From Neurospora tetraspora (lineage: Eukaryota > Ascomycota > Sordariomycetes > Sordariales > Sordariaceae), in the NCBI RefSeq assembly GCF_033439725.1, contig NW_026944384.1:5580001-5644000 (forward strand): 64,000 nucleotides of DNA, read 5' to 3'. How positions within the stretch are numbered: the first letter of the stretch is position 1; every line of letters starts with the position of its first letter. The notes under the pieces are model-generated. The model had not been told where the DNA came from and did no database searches. It saw only the letters and a program-made list of their open reading frames with translations. Of this stretch, positions 10,908 to 22,095 are shown piece after piece. The position numbers were made by a program, and so were the translations under genes.

Positions 10908-13900
10908 ATGGCCGGTAATGCGATAGTACTGTCGGACGACGACCCTACCTTGTCCTTCGACGAAGATGTCCGCCCTCAAAGCAGCGCTAGCGTCACTACT
11001 ACCTCGTTGGGCAAACGCAAGTTGAGCGTCAGTTTCGAGGAAAAGGTCGAGTGGTCAGACGATTCCGACGATGGCGAGAAGCTCAAGGCACGGCGCGTTG
11101 CCAAGCGACGTGCTACTTCTGGGAGAGGTAGAGGCAGAGGAGGGAAGGGGAAGGGCAGGGGAGGAAAGAAGGCTGCTGCGACAGATAGGGCGAGAGACGA
11201 CGAGATCATCGAGTTGAACCAGCCCACCGTCAAGAACGAGGAAGAAACCGACTACGCCGAAGCCTTCATCCCTGATTATCTTATGGAGCGTCGCAAGAAG
11301 TTCAACAAGGACAGAGAGCTTTTGCGCAATGCCGGCTTGAAGCTACCACCAGACTACCACGACATCTACTTTTCCGACGACGAGATAGGGACTAGGCCCG
11401 AACAACGTCCAAAGTTTGAGGAAAACTCCGGTATCAAGCCGTGTCGACCCTACAAGGACGTCGAGCTCGAGTACTCGGCCGGTACCATCCCCGCATGTAT
11501 CGCACAATATCTCCGCGACTACCAAGTGGAGGGCGTCAAGTTTTTGCACCAAAAGTTCGTCTACCAACGAGGCTGTATTCTCGGCGATGATATGGGTCTA
11601 GGAAAGACTGTTCAAGTGGCTGCCTTTCTTACGGCAGCATTTGGCAAGACCGGGGATGAGCGTGATGCAAAGAGGATGAGAAAGATGCGACGAGCTGGCG
11701 ATCTCTGGTATCCGAGGGTCATCATTGTCTGTCCTGGATCCCTTATCCAGAACTGGAAGAACGAACTCACCCGATGGGGGTGGTGGCATGTCGATGTCTA
11801 TCATGGATCGAACCGGGAAGATGTGCTGCAGGCAGCCAAAGCAGGACGTATTGAGGTCATGATCACTACCTACGACACGTACAGGAACTGCCACGAAGCA
11901 GTCAACACCGTCGAGTGGGATTGTGTTGTGGCTGACGAATGCCACATCTTGAAGAATACAGTGTCCGAAACGACTCGCGCAATGGATAAAATCAACGCCA
12001 TGTGCCGCATTGGGTTAACCGGTACCGCGATCCAGAACAGATATGAGGAGCTTTGGACACTCCTGAACTGGACGAACCCGGGCTATTTCGGGACAAGAGC
12101 CGAATGGAATGAGTCTATAACAAAGCCTCTGACCGCAGGCCAATCCCATGATGCAACGCTCAAGCAGCTCAGCATTGCCCGTACGACCGCAAAGAAGCTG
12201 GTGCAGAACCTCCTTCCAGAGTTCTTCCTCCGGCGCATGAAGAGCCTGATCGCCCATCAACTTCCCAAGAAGAGCGACAAGGTTGTGTTCTGCCCCTTGA
12301 CAAACGTCCAACGCGACGCCTACGAGAATTTCCTGGAAGGAGAACGAGTTACTTTTATCCTCAATGCCTACCATCCATGCGATTGTCGCTCTGGGCGAGC
12401 TGGAGGGTTTTGCTGCTACAAGACCCTGAGTGACGGTCGTTCGTGGAAGTCCTACGTCTTTCCATCTATCATCACCCTCCAGAAGATCGCAAATCATTTA
12501 ACGTTGCTCATCCCTTCCTCTTCCGATCCCAAGGAAAAGCAGCGTTCAGAGCTTAACGTGCTCCAGACCTGCGCTCCAGACACGTGGAAAGAGCTCTACA
12601 ATAACCGGGAGTCCATGCTCAGCCTCGCAAATCCCGAGTTCTGCGGAAAATGGAAGATCTTGAGAAAGCTCCTGCGCTTCTGGCACGAGAGCGGAGACAA
12701 GGTGCTTGTTTTCTCCCACAGCGTACGACTGCTGCGCATCCTGCAGCATCTCTTCCATAACACCAGCTACAACGTCAGTTTTCTCGACGGTGCGCTCAGC
12801 TACGAAGAGCGACAACGGGTCGTCGACGAGTTCAATACGGATCCCCGACAGTTTGTTTTCCTCATCTCCACCAAGGCGGGAGGCGTCGGCTTAAACATCA
12901 CGTCGGCGAACAAAGTCGTAATCTTTGACCCGCACTGGAATCCATCTTACGATTTGCAGGCCCAGGATCGTGCATACCGAATCGGCCAGATCCGAGACGT
13001 GGATGTCTTCCGGTTGGTCTCTGCCGGTACCATCGAAGAGATCGTCTACGCTCGGCAGATCTATAAACAGCAGCAGGCCAACATTGGTTACAACGCCTCC
13101 AACGAACGCCGCTACTTCAAGGGTGTCCAGAGGGACAAGAACAAGAAGGGCGAGCTCTTTGGGCTAGAGAATTTGTTCACTTTTCACGCCGACCAAGTCG
13201 TGCTCAGGGATATCGTCAACAAGACCAACATCGCCGAGGCCAAGGCCGGTGTCAACCTCACCGATATCGACCTGGAAAAGGCTGTCAAGGACGAAGACGA
13301 AGAATTAGACTTTATCAAAAAGGAGAGCGAGGAAAATGACGACGACACAGGCATGAGCTCGCTTGCAAAGCTTGTCACCGCAGAGGAGCCGGACAAACTG
13401 CTTGAAGCTGGCAAGTCCAAAAAGCCAAAAAGCGATGCCATTGCCGCCATCCTCGCCTCCGCCGGCGTCGAGTACACGCATGAAAATTCCGAGGTCATTG
13501 GTACAAGCAAAGTCGAGGCGCAACTATCACGGCGCGCCGAACTGGCAGCAAACGTTGCGGACAGTCAGCTCTTCCCAGGCGTTAACAACGCATTGTTCGC
13601 AGACAGCCTAGATAACAGCGATGATGATGATGACGACGAGGAGGACGAAGAAGACCTAAACGGGCCGGCGCCGAAGAAGATGCTTAGGATGCATTACAAA
13701 TTCAACCCGCCCGAGAATGTCAGGAGACGACAGTTTTGTTCGATGGCGAGGGAGTTTGGCTTTCAGAGCGCGACCGACTTTGCGCTGGTTGTGGAAAGCT
13801 GGACGCAAGAGCAGCGGCGAAATTGCTTGGATACCTTTTACAGGAGGCGAGAGGTCAAATTACTGGAGCAGGAATTGGCGAAAATGGAGGCAAAGAAAGA

Positions 13901-14423
13901 GACGGAGGATGATGAGAATGATGAGTCAACCATGGGAAAGACCGATGATGATGATGAGACTGTTGATCTCGAAAAAGCGGTCGCGATTGGGGAGATACTA
14001 GGTGAGTCGAGGTCAAATGCCGGAGTTGAAGTGACGAGAGGCGAGATCGCCGAGAAAAGAGCGGTCGCCGGCGCAGCGGAGAGAGGCGAGGAGGAGGACC
14101 CACTCCGCGGGTCCGGAGCTCTCGGATACGGGGTTCGGACGAACCCTCGCGCTGGTGCTTCAGCTTCACCGGTGCCGAAGGCTGAGGCTGAGGAACGGCG
14201 AACTGATGACACCGCCACAACCGTTTCTGAAGCGTTTGTTCCCGAGAGCAAACCGGTTGACCCGGGTGCATCGGCGGCCGTCAAGACGGAGGAGGAGTCA
14301 CGGACGGTTACCATCGGCGCCGGAACGTCGTTCGACAACACGACGGCGGCGGCGGCGGCGGGGCAGAAAAAGGTCACCACAATTTTCCTGTATGATGACG
14401 AGGATGAGGACGATGAGCTCTGA
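10908..14423 (+). CDS. ERCC6L2-like SNF2 family DNA-dependent ATPase
   Basis: Intronless, 1171 residues from ATG at 10908 (MAGNAIVLSDDD); the frame upstream lacks an ATG. The N terminus is acidic, followed by an Arg/Gly/Lys patch (GRGRGGKGKGRGGKK). The SNF2 ATPase core has motif I DDMGLGKT (about residue 226), motif II DECH (about 342; DEAH is usual), motif III LTGTAIQNR, and a helicase-C part with STKAGGVGLN and QAQDRAYRIGQ (about 655-690). After the core, NERRYFKGVQ and KGELFGLENLF match the ERCC6L2 signature. The segment from FNPPENVRRRQFCSMA (about 930-980) resembles its HEBO domain. The tail is acidic and low-complexity. The expected role is nuclear, in DNA repair and genome stability. 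Subfamily placement rests on remembered motifs. Confidence 0.88.
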   Translation: MAGNAIVLSDDDPTLSFDEDVRPQSSASVTTTSLGKRKLSVSFEEKVEWSDDSDDGEKLKARRVAKRRATSGRGRGRGGKGKGRGGKKAAATDRARDDEIIELNQPTVKNEEETDYAEAFIPDYLMERRKKFNKDRELLRNAGLKLPPDYHDIYFSDDEIGTRPEQRPKFEENSGIKPCRPYKDVELEYSAGTIPACIAQYLRDYQVEGVKFLHQKFVYQRGCILGDDMGLGKTVQVAAFLTAAFGKTGDERDAKRMRKMRRAGDLWYPRVIIVCPGSLIQNWKNELTRWGWWHVDVYHGSNREDVLQAAKAGRIEVMITTYDTYRNCHEAVNTVEWDCVVADECHILKNTVSETTRAMDKINAMCRIGLTGTAIQNRYEELWTLLNWTNPGYFGTRAEWNESITKPLTAGQSHDATLKQLSIARTTAKKLVQNLLPEFFLRRMKSLIAHQLPKKSDKVVFCPLTNVQRDAYENFLEGERVTFILNAYHPCDCRSGRAGGFCCYKTLSDGRSWKSYVFPSIITLQKIANHLTLLIPSSSDPKEKQRSELNVLQTCAPDTWKELYNNRESMLSLANPEFCGKWKILRKLLRFWHESGDKVLVFSHSVRLLRILQHLFHNTSYNVSFLDGALSYEERQRVVDEFNTDPRQFVFLISTKAGGVGLNITSANKVVIFDPHWNPSYDLQAQDRAYRIGQIRDVDVFRLVSAGTIEEIVYARQIYKQQQANIGYNASNERRYFKGVQRDKNKKGELFGLENLFTFHADQVVLRDIVNKTNIAEAKAGVNLTDIDLEKAVKDEDEELDFIKKESEENDDDTGMSSLAKLVTAEEPDKLLEAGKSKKPKSDAIAAILASAGVEYTHENSEVIGTSKVEAQLSRRAELAANVADSQLFPGVNNALFADSLDNSDDDDDDEEDEEDLNGPAPKKMLRMHYKFNPPENVRRRQFCSMAREFGFQSATDFALVVESWTQEQRRNCLDTFYRRREVKLLEQELAKMEAKKETEDDENDESTMGKTDDDDETVDLEKAVAIGEILGESRSNAGVEVTRGEIAEKRAVAGAAERGEEEDPLRGSGALGYGVRTNPRAGASASPVPKAEAEERRTDDTATTVSEAFVPESKPVDPGASAAVKTEEESRTVTIGAGTSFDNTTAAAAAGQKKVTTIFLYDDEDEDDEL

Positions 14424-16626
14424 TTTTGTTGAAGAGTTCTCACGTGGCGTGGCGTTTCTAACATGTCTCAACATTGGCACTATACCCCTGCAGTCACAAC
14501 AGTTTTGGTTATTGAGTATTTACGGCGTATATACGAGACGCGGATCTGGTCGGAACGGTGTGGTGGTAAATCCTTCTCCAACCGTTTGATTCATTACCTA
14601 TTCCTTGCATGCAGTCACCAACCAGTAGGATTTGGCGATAATGTACAATACAACGCCGGTACGACGGCGTGGTGTTGTCGATTGTCTGTCATATGGCTTG
14701 ACCTTTGCACCTTTTGTCCGGCTACGAACGGTAACGGTAGTGCTACACAAAAACAACAACAAGACCAGCATCAGTCAACAAAAGCACGAGCACATGGGAC
14801 AATGCGTACATGTGCATGTGATGCATGTAGCAGTCAGTCTTCTCGGAGTTACTTCTTTCAACGTCTCTCTCATTTCCTTTTTTCGCTTTTCCATGAAGGG
14901 GCTTCGCGCGTTCTGCCCGTTGTCGAACCAAATCCATATCAGGAACACACGACGACAACAGCACGGGCACACCCAGCTTTCATGGGTTGCTTCGCCTGGG
15001 GTCCGGGGTACCGAACTGTGGGCTGAGTGGCAGCTGACTTGGACACTGGAAAGTTGACCGAGGTCAAAAGGGCGATCCAATCAGGGGGCAATCGGTCGGA
15101 ATGGGTACCGCTACGGCTACCTATGACGCATCTTTCACATGCCAGTGGTGGGGCTTTCTTCGTGTGGTTCTCCTGTTTCCCCAGGCTCGGGCTTTGAGGC
15201 TTTGCTCCGTCCTCCGAAGATTTCTGGGGAAAGAAATGGGTGGGGCCCCGAGGAAGATGGTTCATGAATCTATCCAGTAGTCATGTCACTATGAGATGAC
15301 AGTGACAGATTATGCGCATGGGCATATAGATGACCCTTATGCCCGTGTTGAGTGTTGACATGGCAGATGTGGAGATATTTACAGGTGGTACTGTGGGGGA
15401 GGGGCTCCAGCACAACATCAACATCAACAACTCAACAATAATAACAACAACAATACCACCGCTGTAAAGAGACGAGCAATTGCCAGAAAACAGTCACCAA
15501 ACAGCTGGCACTTGGTACTGAAGATTGGCCTGGATGTGCTGTACCAATTGCACCTCATAGGCTCACACGAGTTGTTGTCGTCGTTGATGGACAAAGTCCC
15601 GGCATTCGGTAATTCGGTTCACGCGTGTATGGCTGGGACCTGGGTTGGTTGGTAGGCATGGAAGATGTGGGGTTGCAACGAGACATCGCTCGGCCAAAGG
15701 GGGGTTCTCCATCTCTTCCTCTTTTCAGATGCGGCCAAGTCCCAGGACGCCTTCTGACTGGTCCGAGGTCACATCATCATCGGCTTGACGAAAGTTGAGG
15801 CCAAGGGTGGGATGGCACTTGAGAAAAGGTCCCCCGATTCCGTCCCGCCCTTGCTTGTGCAGTTCGACGCTGCTCCGTCCTCAGCACGCGACACGGCAAC
15901 ATTCGCGAGTCTCGGGATAGGTACCTCGTCAAGGTACAACATGTAAGGCGCAAAGATGGGTTAAGAGATGGATCTCCCTCGGCCTGTACGTACTGTGCTC
16001 TTCGCGGGCCCCCGTATATTCGCCCACAGTCTCGCGGGGCGGGCTCCACACGGATTGTCGCATGCTGGTCTCTTTCAGACTGATGTCGAGTCAGACACGC
16101 CCAGAGGTCCGGTCGCCAATGATATCCAGGCATTCGACTGACCGTCAAAAGTCGAAACCCCGAGAGTTCTCTGAGATGGATCGGGAGCGACCGGTCTAGC
16201 GGCTATTCCCCCATCTTCGCTTCCCCAATCCATGTTGCCATGTCCCCGACAGCCTCCATCCATCCACCCATGGGGATCGATGGAGGTGGAATGGGGATGA
16301 CTGGGGAAGATGACTGTTCCTGATTCATATGTTTGGGGCTCTTACTTCCTCGGTTCCTTTCTTAAGAAACTTGGTCCCCCCAATTCCTTTTCCTCTCCGG
16401 CTTTCTTTGTTCTTACTATTCTGTATCACATCACCGACTCCGAGTTTCAAGTCAACACCACCTTGAACTCTTACCCATCCCCACGACATCATCCTTTTAC
16501 CGTCCTTGCTTTGAGTGCTAGGTACTAGATATCCACGACATCTGCTACACACACTACAGTTGTGTTGTCTCGCGTTTTAATCCTTATTATACCCTTTTAA
16601 CGTTTTTCACACCACAACCGCCCAAA
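14424..16626. other. acu-3 upstream region
   Basis: 2.2 kb between the SNF2 gene and acu-3. It holds CAA-rich repeats around 15413-15460. Several SYGGRG-type elements, candidate sites for the carbon-catabolite repressor CRE-1/CreA, are present, for example CTGGGG at 16301-16306. They are short enough to occur by chance. CT-rich sequence precedes the acu-3 ATG. No gene is supported. Confidence 0.45.
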
Positions 16627-18399
16627 ATGGCTGCCAACAACATGGTCAACCCCGCCGTGGATGCCGCTCTCGAGGACGAGCTTTTCGCCAAGGAGGTCGA
16701 GGAGGTCAAGAAGTGGTGGAGCGACTCGCGCTGGAGGCAAACCAAGCGCCCTTTCACCGCTGAGCAGATCGTCTCCAAGCGTGGAAACCTCAAGATCGAG
16801 TATGCCAGCAATGCCCAAGCGAAGAAGCTTTGGAAGATCCTCGAGGACCGCTTCGCTGTTAGTAACCACATGCCATTGGAAGACTTGAGGGGAACAACCC
16901 CACTGACAATCTCACTCTACAACAGAAGCGCGATGCCTCTTACACATACGGCTGCTTGGAGCCTACCATGGTGACTCAGATGGCCAAGTACCTCGATACC
17001 GTTTACGTTTCCGGCTGGCAATCATCCTCGACCGCCTCCTCTGCTGACGAGCCCGGCCCGGATCTTGCTGACTACCCCTACGTGAGTTTTTCAGTGAAAA
17101 TGAGCCATTGAGTCCTACCATACTGATATCCGAATCTAGACCACCGTCCCCAACAAGGTTGGCCACCTCTTCATGGCCCAGCTCTTCCACGACCGCAAGC
17201 AGCGCCAGGAGCGTCTCTCCGTGCCCAAGTGCCAGCGCGAGAAGCTCGCCAACATTGACTACCTCCGCCCCATCGTTGCCGATGCCGATACCGGTCACGG
17301 TGGTCTTACCGCCGTCATGAAGCTCACCAAGCTCTTCATTGAGAAGGGTGCTGCCGGTATTCACATTGAGGACCAGGCCCCTGGTACCAAGAAGTGCGGC
17401 CACATGGCCGGCAAGGTCCTCGTCCCCATCCAGGAGCACATCAACCGCCTCGTTGCCATCCGTGCCCAGGCTGATATCATGGGCTCCGACCTCCTCTGCA
17501 TTGCCCGTACCGATGCCGAGGCCGCCACCCTCATCACCACCACTATCGACCCCCGCGACCACGCTTTCATCCTCGGCTGCACCAACCCCGACCTCGAGCC
17601 CCTCGCTGACCTCATGATGAAGGCTGAGGCCGAAGGCAAGAACGGTGCCCAGCTCCAGGCCATCGAGGACGACTGGCTCGCTAAGGCCAACCTCAAGCGC
17701 TTCGACGAGGCCGTCCTTGACGTCATCGCCAAGGGCAACTTCTCCAACGCCAAGGACCTTGCCGCCAAGTACCAGGCCGCCGTCAAGGGCAAGCAGATCT
17801 CCAACCGCGAGGCCCGCGCCATCGCCCGCCAGCTCCTGGGCCAGGAGATCTTCTTCGACTGGGACTCCGCCCGTACCCGCGAGGGTTACTACCGCCTCAA
17901 GGGTGGCTGCGACTGCTCCATCAACCGCGCCATCTCCTACGCCCCCTACTGCGACGCCATCTGGATGGAGTCCAAGCTCCCCGACTACGCTCAGGCCGAG
18001 GAGTTCGCCAAGGGCGTGCACGCCGTCTGGCCCGAGCAGAAGCTCGCCTACAACCTCTCCCCTTCCTTCAACTGGAAGACCGCCATGCCCCGCGACGAGC
18101 AGGAGACCTACATCCGCCGCCTCGCCCAGCTCGGCTACTGCTGGCAGTTCATCACCCTTGCGGGTCTGCACACCACCGCGCTCATCAGCGACCAGTTCGC
18201 CAAGGCGTACAGCAAGATCGGCATGCGCGCCTACGGCGAGCTCGTCCAGGAGCCCGAGATCGAGACCGGCGTCGATGTCGTCAAGCACCAGAAGTGGTCG
18301 GGCGCGACGTACGTGGATGAGATGCTGAAGATGGTCACCGGTGGTGTCAGCTCCACAGCGGCGATGGGCAAGGGTGTCACTGAGGACCAGTTCCACTAG
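16627..18399 (+). CDS. acu-3: Isocitrate lyase
   Basis: Exons 16627-16857, 16926-17081 and 17140-18399 join to 548 residues, the length I recall for the Neurospora enzyme. The introns are GTTAGT...ACAG and GTGAGT...CTAG. It splits isocitrate into glyoxylate and succinate in the glyoxylate cycle and is needed for growth on acetate or fatty acids. Visible landmarks are the catalytic KKCGH motif near residues 212-216, DADTGHGG before it, and the substrate-binding NLSPSFNW segment near the C terminus. The C terminus is EDQFH, so no canonical PTS1 is present; glyoxysomal import, if any, must use another route. Strong C-ending codon bias indicates high expression and produces a long, meaningless antisense frame. 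Regulation by an ACU-15/FacB-type activator and CRE-1 is expected from the family, not shown here. Confidence 0.97.
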
Positions 18400-19137
18400 A
18401 TGTGTGATGTGATAAGAGTGATGGTGTCATGATCTGGGAGTTATCATTTCTGGGGTTTCTTCATTATTCTCGATTTTTTTTTGGCGGTCTATTTTTTTTT
18501 TTTCCTTTTTCTGGATATCAAACAGGACATGACAGGACAAACGGATCGCATATGGGAGCGGAAATACCAAAACTTTCTGCGCTGTATCTTTTGGATAGGG
18601 TATGCCCCGTGTGATGACCTTGATGGCGTTACGCTGAGGCTTTGTTTATATTGTTGTGATTCCTGTTTGGCAAAATCCAATACTTTGACCAAACCTTTTG
18701 CCTCTTGATCAGGTCGTGATGTGAATTCTTTCGTCTTCACTCTTCGGAGTCTCGATGAGACTCTTCTATCTTTTCTGAAAGCGTCATAGAAAAGACCATC
18801 GTCAACCACGTGAAACTAAAATTTGACAACTTCCCCAAATCCCCAGGCTTGGCACCCCGCGTTGTCCCTTCGCTTCCCCAGGTCTTTCATTGGAGGAGGA
18901 AGGGGCCAGGGGTGTAAGAGGGGACCATCACCAAAGGGGAACATGCTTAAACTCACGAACCTCGGCTTCTGTCACGAGCCTAGAACACCCCAAACGATGC
19001 ACAAGGGCAGGCCACTCAGGTACTCTGCACCACTTCGGCCTGAGCTAGCATCTAGCTCGGTCACTATCATAACTTCCTCATGAACTCATCTTGAGGTTGA
19101 ACCAGCTTGACGAGTTCACTCAGTCATCACCGCCAAA
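18400..19137. other. Intergenic between acu-3 and acyl-CoA dehydrogenase
   Basis: The 3' flank of acu-3 with T-runs at about 18474-18510, then the upstream region of the next gene, which is transcribed in the same direction. No gene is seen. Confidence 0.55.
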
Positions 19138-21248
19138 ATGGAACCCTCAAGTGCAAACACTGGCTTCATCCAGCAACAACCCATCATCAAGAACCAATTC
19201 CACGAAGATGTCAGTCTCCAGCGGATAGCCAACCGTACGTTTCACCCCCTTCACCTCACCTCACTCATTCCTCAAACCAGACCAGACCACCATCTAACAC
19301 CCCAATCACAGTCTACCTCCCCCCATCCCTCCTCGAGAATGTCTCCCCCGAGATCTCGCGCCTAGGCGACGCCGTCCTCACCCAGCAAATCTTCGACTGG
19401 ATCACCGACTCGGAGCGCAACACCCCCTACCTGCGCGGCTCGGGCCGCGACGCCTTCGGCCGCCCAAAACAGGAACTCATCGTGACCGAAGGCTGGCGCA
19501 AGCTACAAGAGTTCGGCTTTGCCAACGGCGTCGTGGCCATCAACTACGACACCCCTTCCAGTGGTCCTTACTCGAGGCTGATCCAGTTCATCCGCTGCCA
19601 CCTCTGGGAAGCCTCGTGCGCCAACACTTTATGTCCAGCCGCAATGCAAGATGGTGCCGCCCGCTTGCTGCAGCGGCACTTGACCACTCCCAAATTGGCG
19701 GGGAAACTGTCCGAGACAGAAAAAAGGGTGTTCCAAAACGCCTACGACCACCTCACCTCCCGCGACCCAGCTTACACCTGGACTTCGGGACAGTGGATGA
19801 CGGAACGCACCGGCGGGTCGGACGTCTCGCAGACCGAAACCGTCGCTGTCTATGACCCCTTCCCTTCTGACTTGGCTGAAGTCCCGCTAGCCTCAAAAGA
19901 AGAAAACATCCCCTTGGGACCCTGGTCCATCTCCGGCTTCAAATGGTTCTCCTCCGCCACCGACAGCCAAATGACCATCCTCCTCGCCAAGACGCGTCCG
20001 GGGATGGGGGTGTCGGCTTTCTTCGCTCCCATGCGGCGGTGGAATCCCGCGCTTGTTTCGTCCACCGGCGCCGGCGCGGGCGGGACGGAACTCAATGGTA
20101 TCACCATCTCTCGGCTGAAGAACAAGTTTGGCACGGTGGGACTGCCGACGGCGGAGTTAGAACTAAAAAACATGCGGGGTTGGTTGATTGGCAAAGAAGG
20201 GGAGGGGATCAAGGAGATTTCGACGATTTTGAATATCACGAGGGTGCACACGACTGTGAGTTCAATGGGGTATTTGGGGAGGGGGATAGGCGTTGCCAAG
20301 GCGTACGCCCTCGTTCGCGAAGCCGGCGTGGGGAAAGGCCGTCGACTGCCTCTCTACAAACACCCGTTGCACATGCGCACTTTGGCCGACTTGACGGCAG
20401 AGTATCACGGCTTGATGTTGTTGACCTTTTACACTTTGTATATCCTCGGGTTGGATGAGCACCGCTCTCCATCTTCCCCCAGTTCCCAATCCCAATCCAC
20501 CACCTCCAGCTCCCCAGGAACCCCCCAACACCCCCTCACCCCTCCCCCTTCTTTGGTATCCCCCCTCCTCCGCACCCTCTCCTCCCTCCACAAATCCTTC
20601 ATCTGCCACTCTTGCGTCCCCCTCACCTTCGGCTGCATGGAATCCCTCGGCGGGCTAGGCTACCTGGTCAACTCGGAATCCGAACACCTCAACCTCTCTC
20701 GCATCTTCCGGGACGCCTGTGTGGGCGCAATCTGGGAGGGCACGACGGATGTGTTGGCTGGTGATACCGTTCGGGCTTTGAAGCATCCAACTATAAAAAA
20801 GGAGGGGGTGGGGGCTTTGGGGTGGTTGGTTCAAGCTGGACTGGCTGGGTTGGAGGGGAGTGGAAAGGAGGAGGAGGAAAAAGAGGAGGAGGAGGGGGAG
20901 AGGATTAGGAAAGTTTGGGAGGGATTGAAGAAGAAGTTAAAGACCAAAAAACAGGAGGAGTTGTTGCCGGAGGCCAGAGGGCTAACGCATAGGTTGGCGG
21001 AGGTGTTGATTGCGGTTTTGTGGGTGGTTGATGCGAGGGTTAGGCCGGGGAGGGAAGTGGAGGGGATGAAGAAGCGGTGGATGGCTAAGCATGGGTTTGG
21101 GCCGGGCTCTGGTGGTGATGGGGAGGAGGAGGAAGTGAAGGTGGAGGGAGATGGACTGGAGCTGGATTTGGCGATTGTTTATGGGGAGGGAGGACCGAAG
21201 GGAGTTGTTGAGGGTGGTGGGAGTGTACCGGGGGTTTCAAAGTTGTGA
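19138..21248 (+). CDS. AidB-like acyl-CoA dehydrogenase with C-terminal SKL
   Basis: Exon 1 (19138-19234, starting MEPSSANTGF) joins exon 2 (19312-21248) across a 77-nt GTACGT...CACAG intron, giving 677 residues. It is an FAD-dependent acyl-CoA dehydrogenase of the AidB-related branch. Landmarks are the flavin-contact segment GQWMTERTGGSDV (about residues 190-202), a middle beta domain with SGFKWFSSATDSQM, and the C-terminal helical domain with GCMESLGGLGY and the IWEGTTDVLAGD signature near residue 506. Two low-complexity insertions (Ser/Pro near 455-485 and an acidic EEEEKEEEE run) enlarge it beyond the 540-600 aa norm. The last three residues are SKL, a canonical PTS1, so a peroxisomal/glyoxysomal location is predicted. 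It lies directly downstream of acu-3 on the same strand. Confidence 0.9.
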
Positions 21249-22095
21249 GGTCTGAGCTTGATCGATGTATGTAGTTGGCATCGTTAAACAGCTTCTTAGG
21301 ATTTTTCTTCTTATCACCAAGTCAAACATGAGGAATGAATGAATGGACATAAAACCTCAATCCATCCGTCACCAGTTGACATACCCATTGATTAGGTAAT
21401 AATGTTGATATTGAGCACTATCAAGGTATCTCCAAGCAAACGAAGCAAAAGAGAGTATCAGACTACCTTGGGAATGTGATATGAGGATATCAACACCCAT
21501 CAAAACCCATAAGAAAACGCCTATGAAAAGTGTTCAAACAAGAACAGTCTTTGGAGGAGTTGATTGTTTGGTTTCCTCACTCCAGCAAGATCACCAATGA
21601 AACCAATTGTAAGCCCGAAAACACAAGTAACATAAGGCGAGCATTGCTCGCAGTTGAACTGAACAAGAAAACAAATTCATATCTTCCGAACCAAATATCC
21701 CAGTAAGAAATAAGGCAAACTAGCTACGTGAAGCATCATCAGAAGGAATGACCAACAAGCTAAAGGAAGCCACCATACACGCCGCTAACTATCCAGACAA
21801 ATAAATCCTATACAAAACCTTATACCACCCATCCCACCTTTTCGTTTCTTTTCCATTTGTGTTTGTGTTGTTGTGTTATGTACCGTTCGTTCGTTTTTCC
21901 CTTTCCGACCATGTACCAACCATTTCCGTTTCAGATCCTCATCTATCCACGGCGTCTGTCCGTTGGTTTCTTCCTCAAAGACAACCCATACCTCAGCGTT
22001 TGACACTCACTCTTCTTATCCATCCTCCTCTCCCTCAGCACTGGGTGCTACTTCCCACATTCCGACCATGCCACCACCAACCTCCTATTACCCCC
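21249..22095. other. Intergenic, convergent 3' flanks
   Basis: An AT-richer interval with no credible coding frame. It separates the 3' ends of the acyl-CoA dehydrogenase and the SAP-like membrane protein. Confidence 0.55.

Noticed and set aside
16963-18396. A 477-codon open frame antisense to acu-3
   Set aside because: It mirrors the strong C-ending codon bias of isocitrate lyase; its translation is Gly/Leu/Val-rich without domains and it ignores the acu-3 introns.
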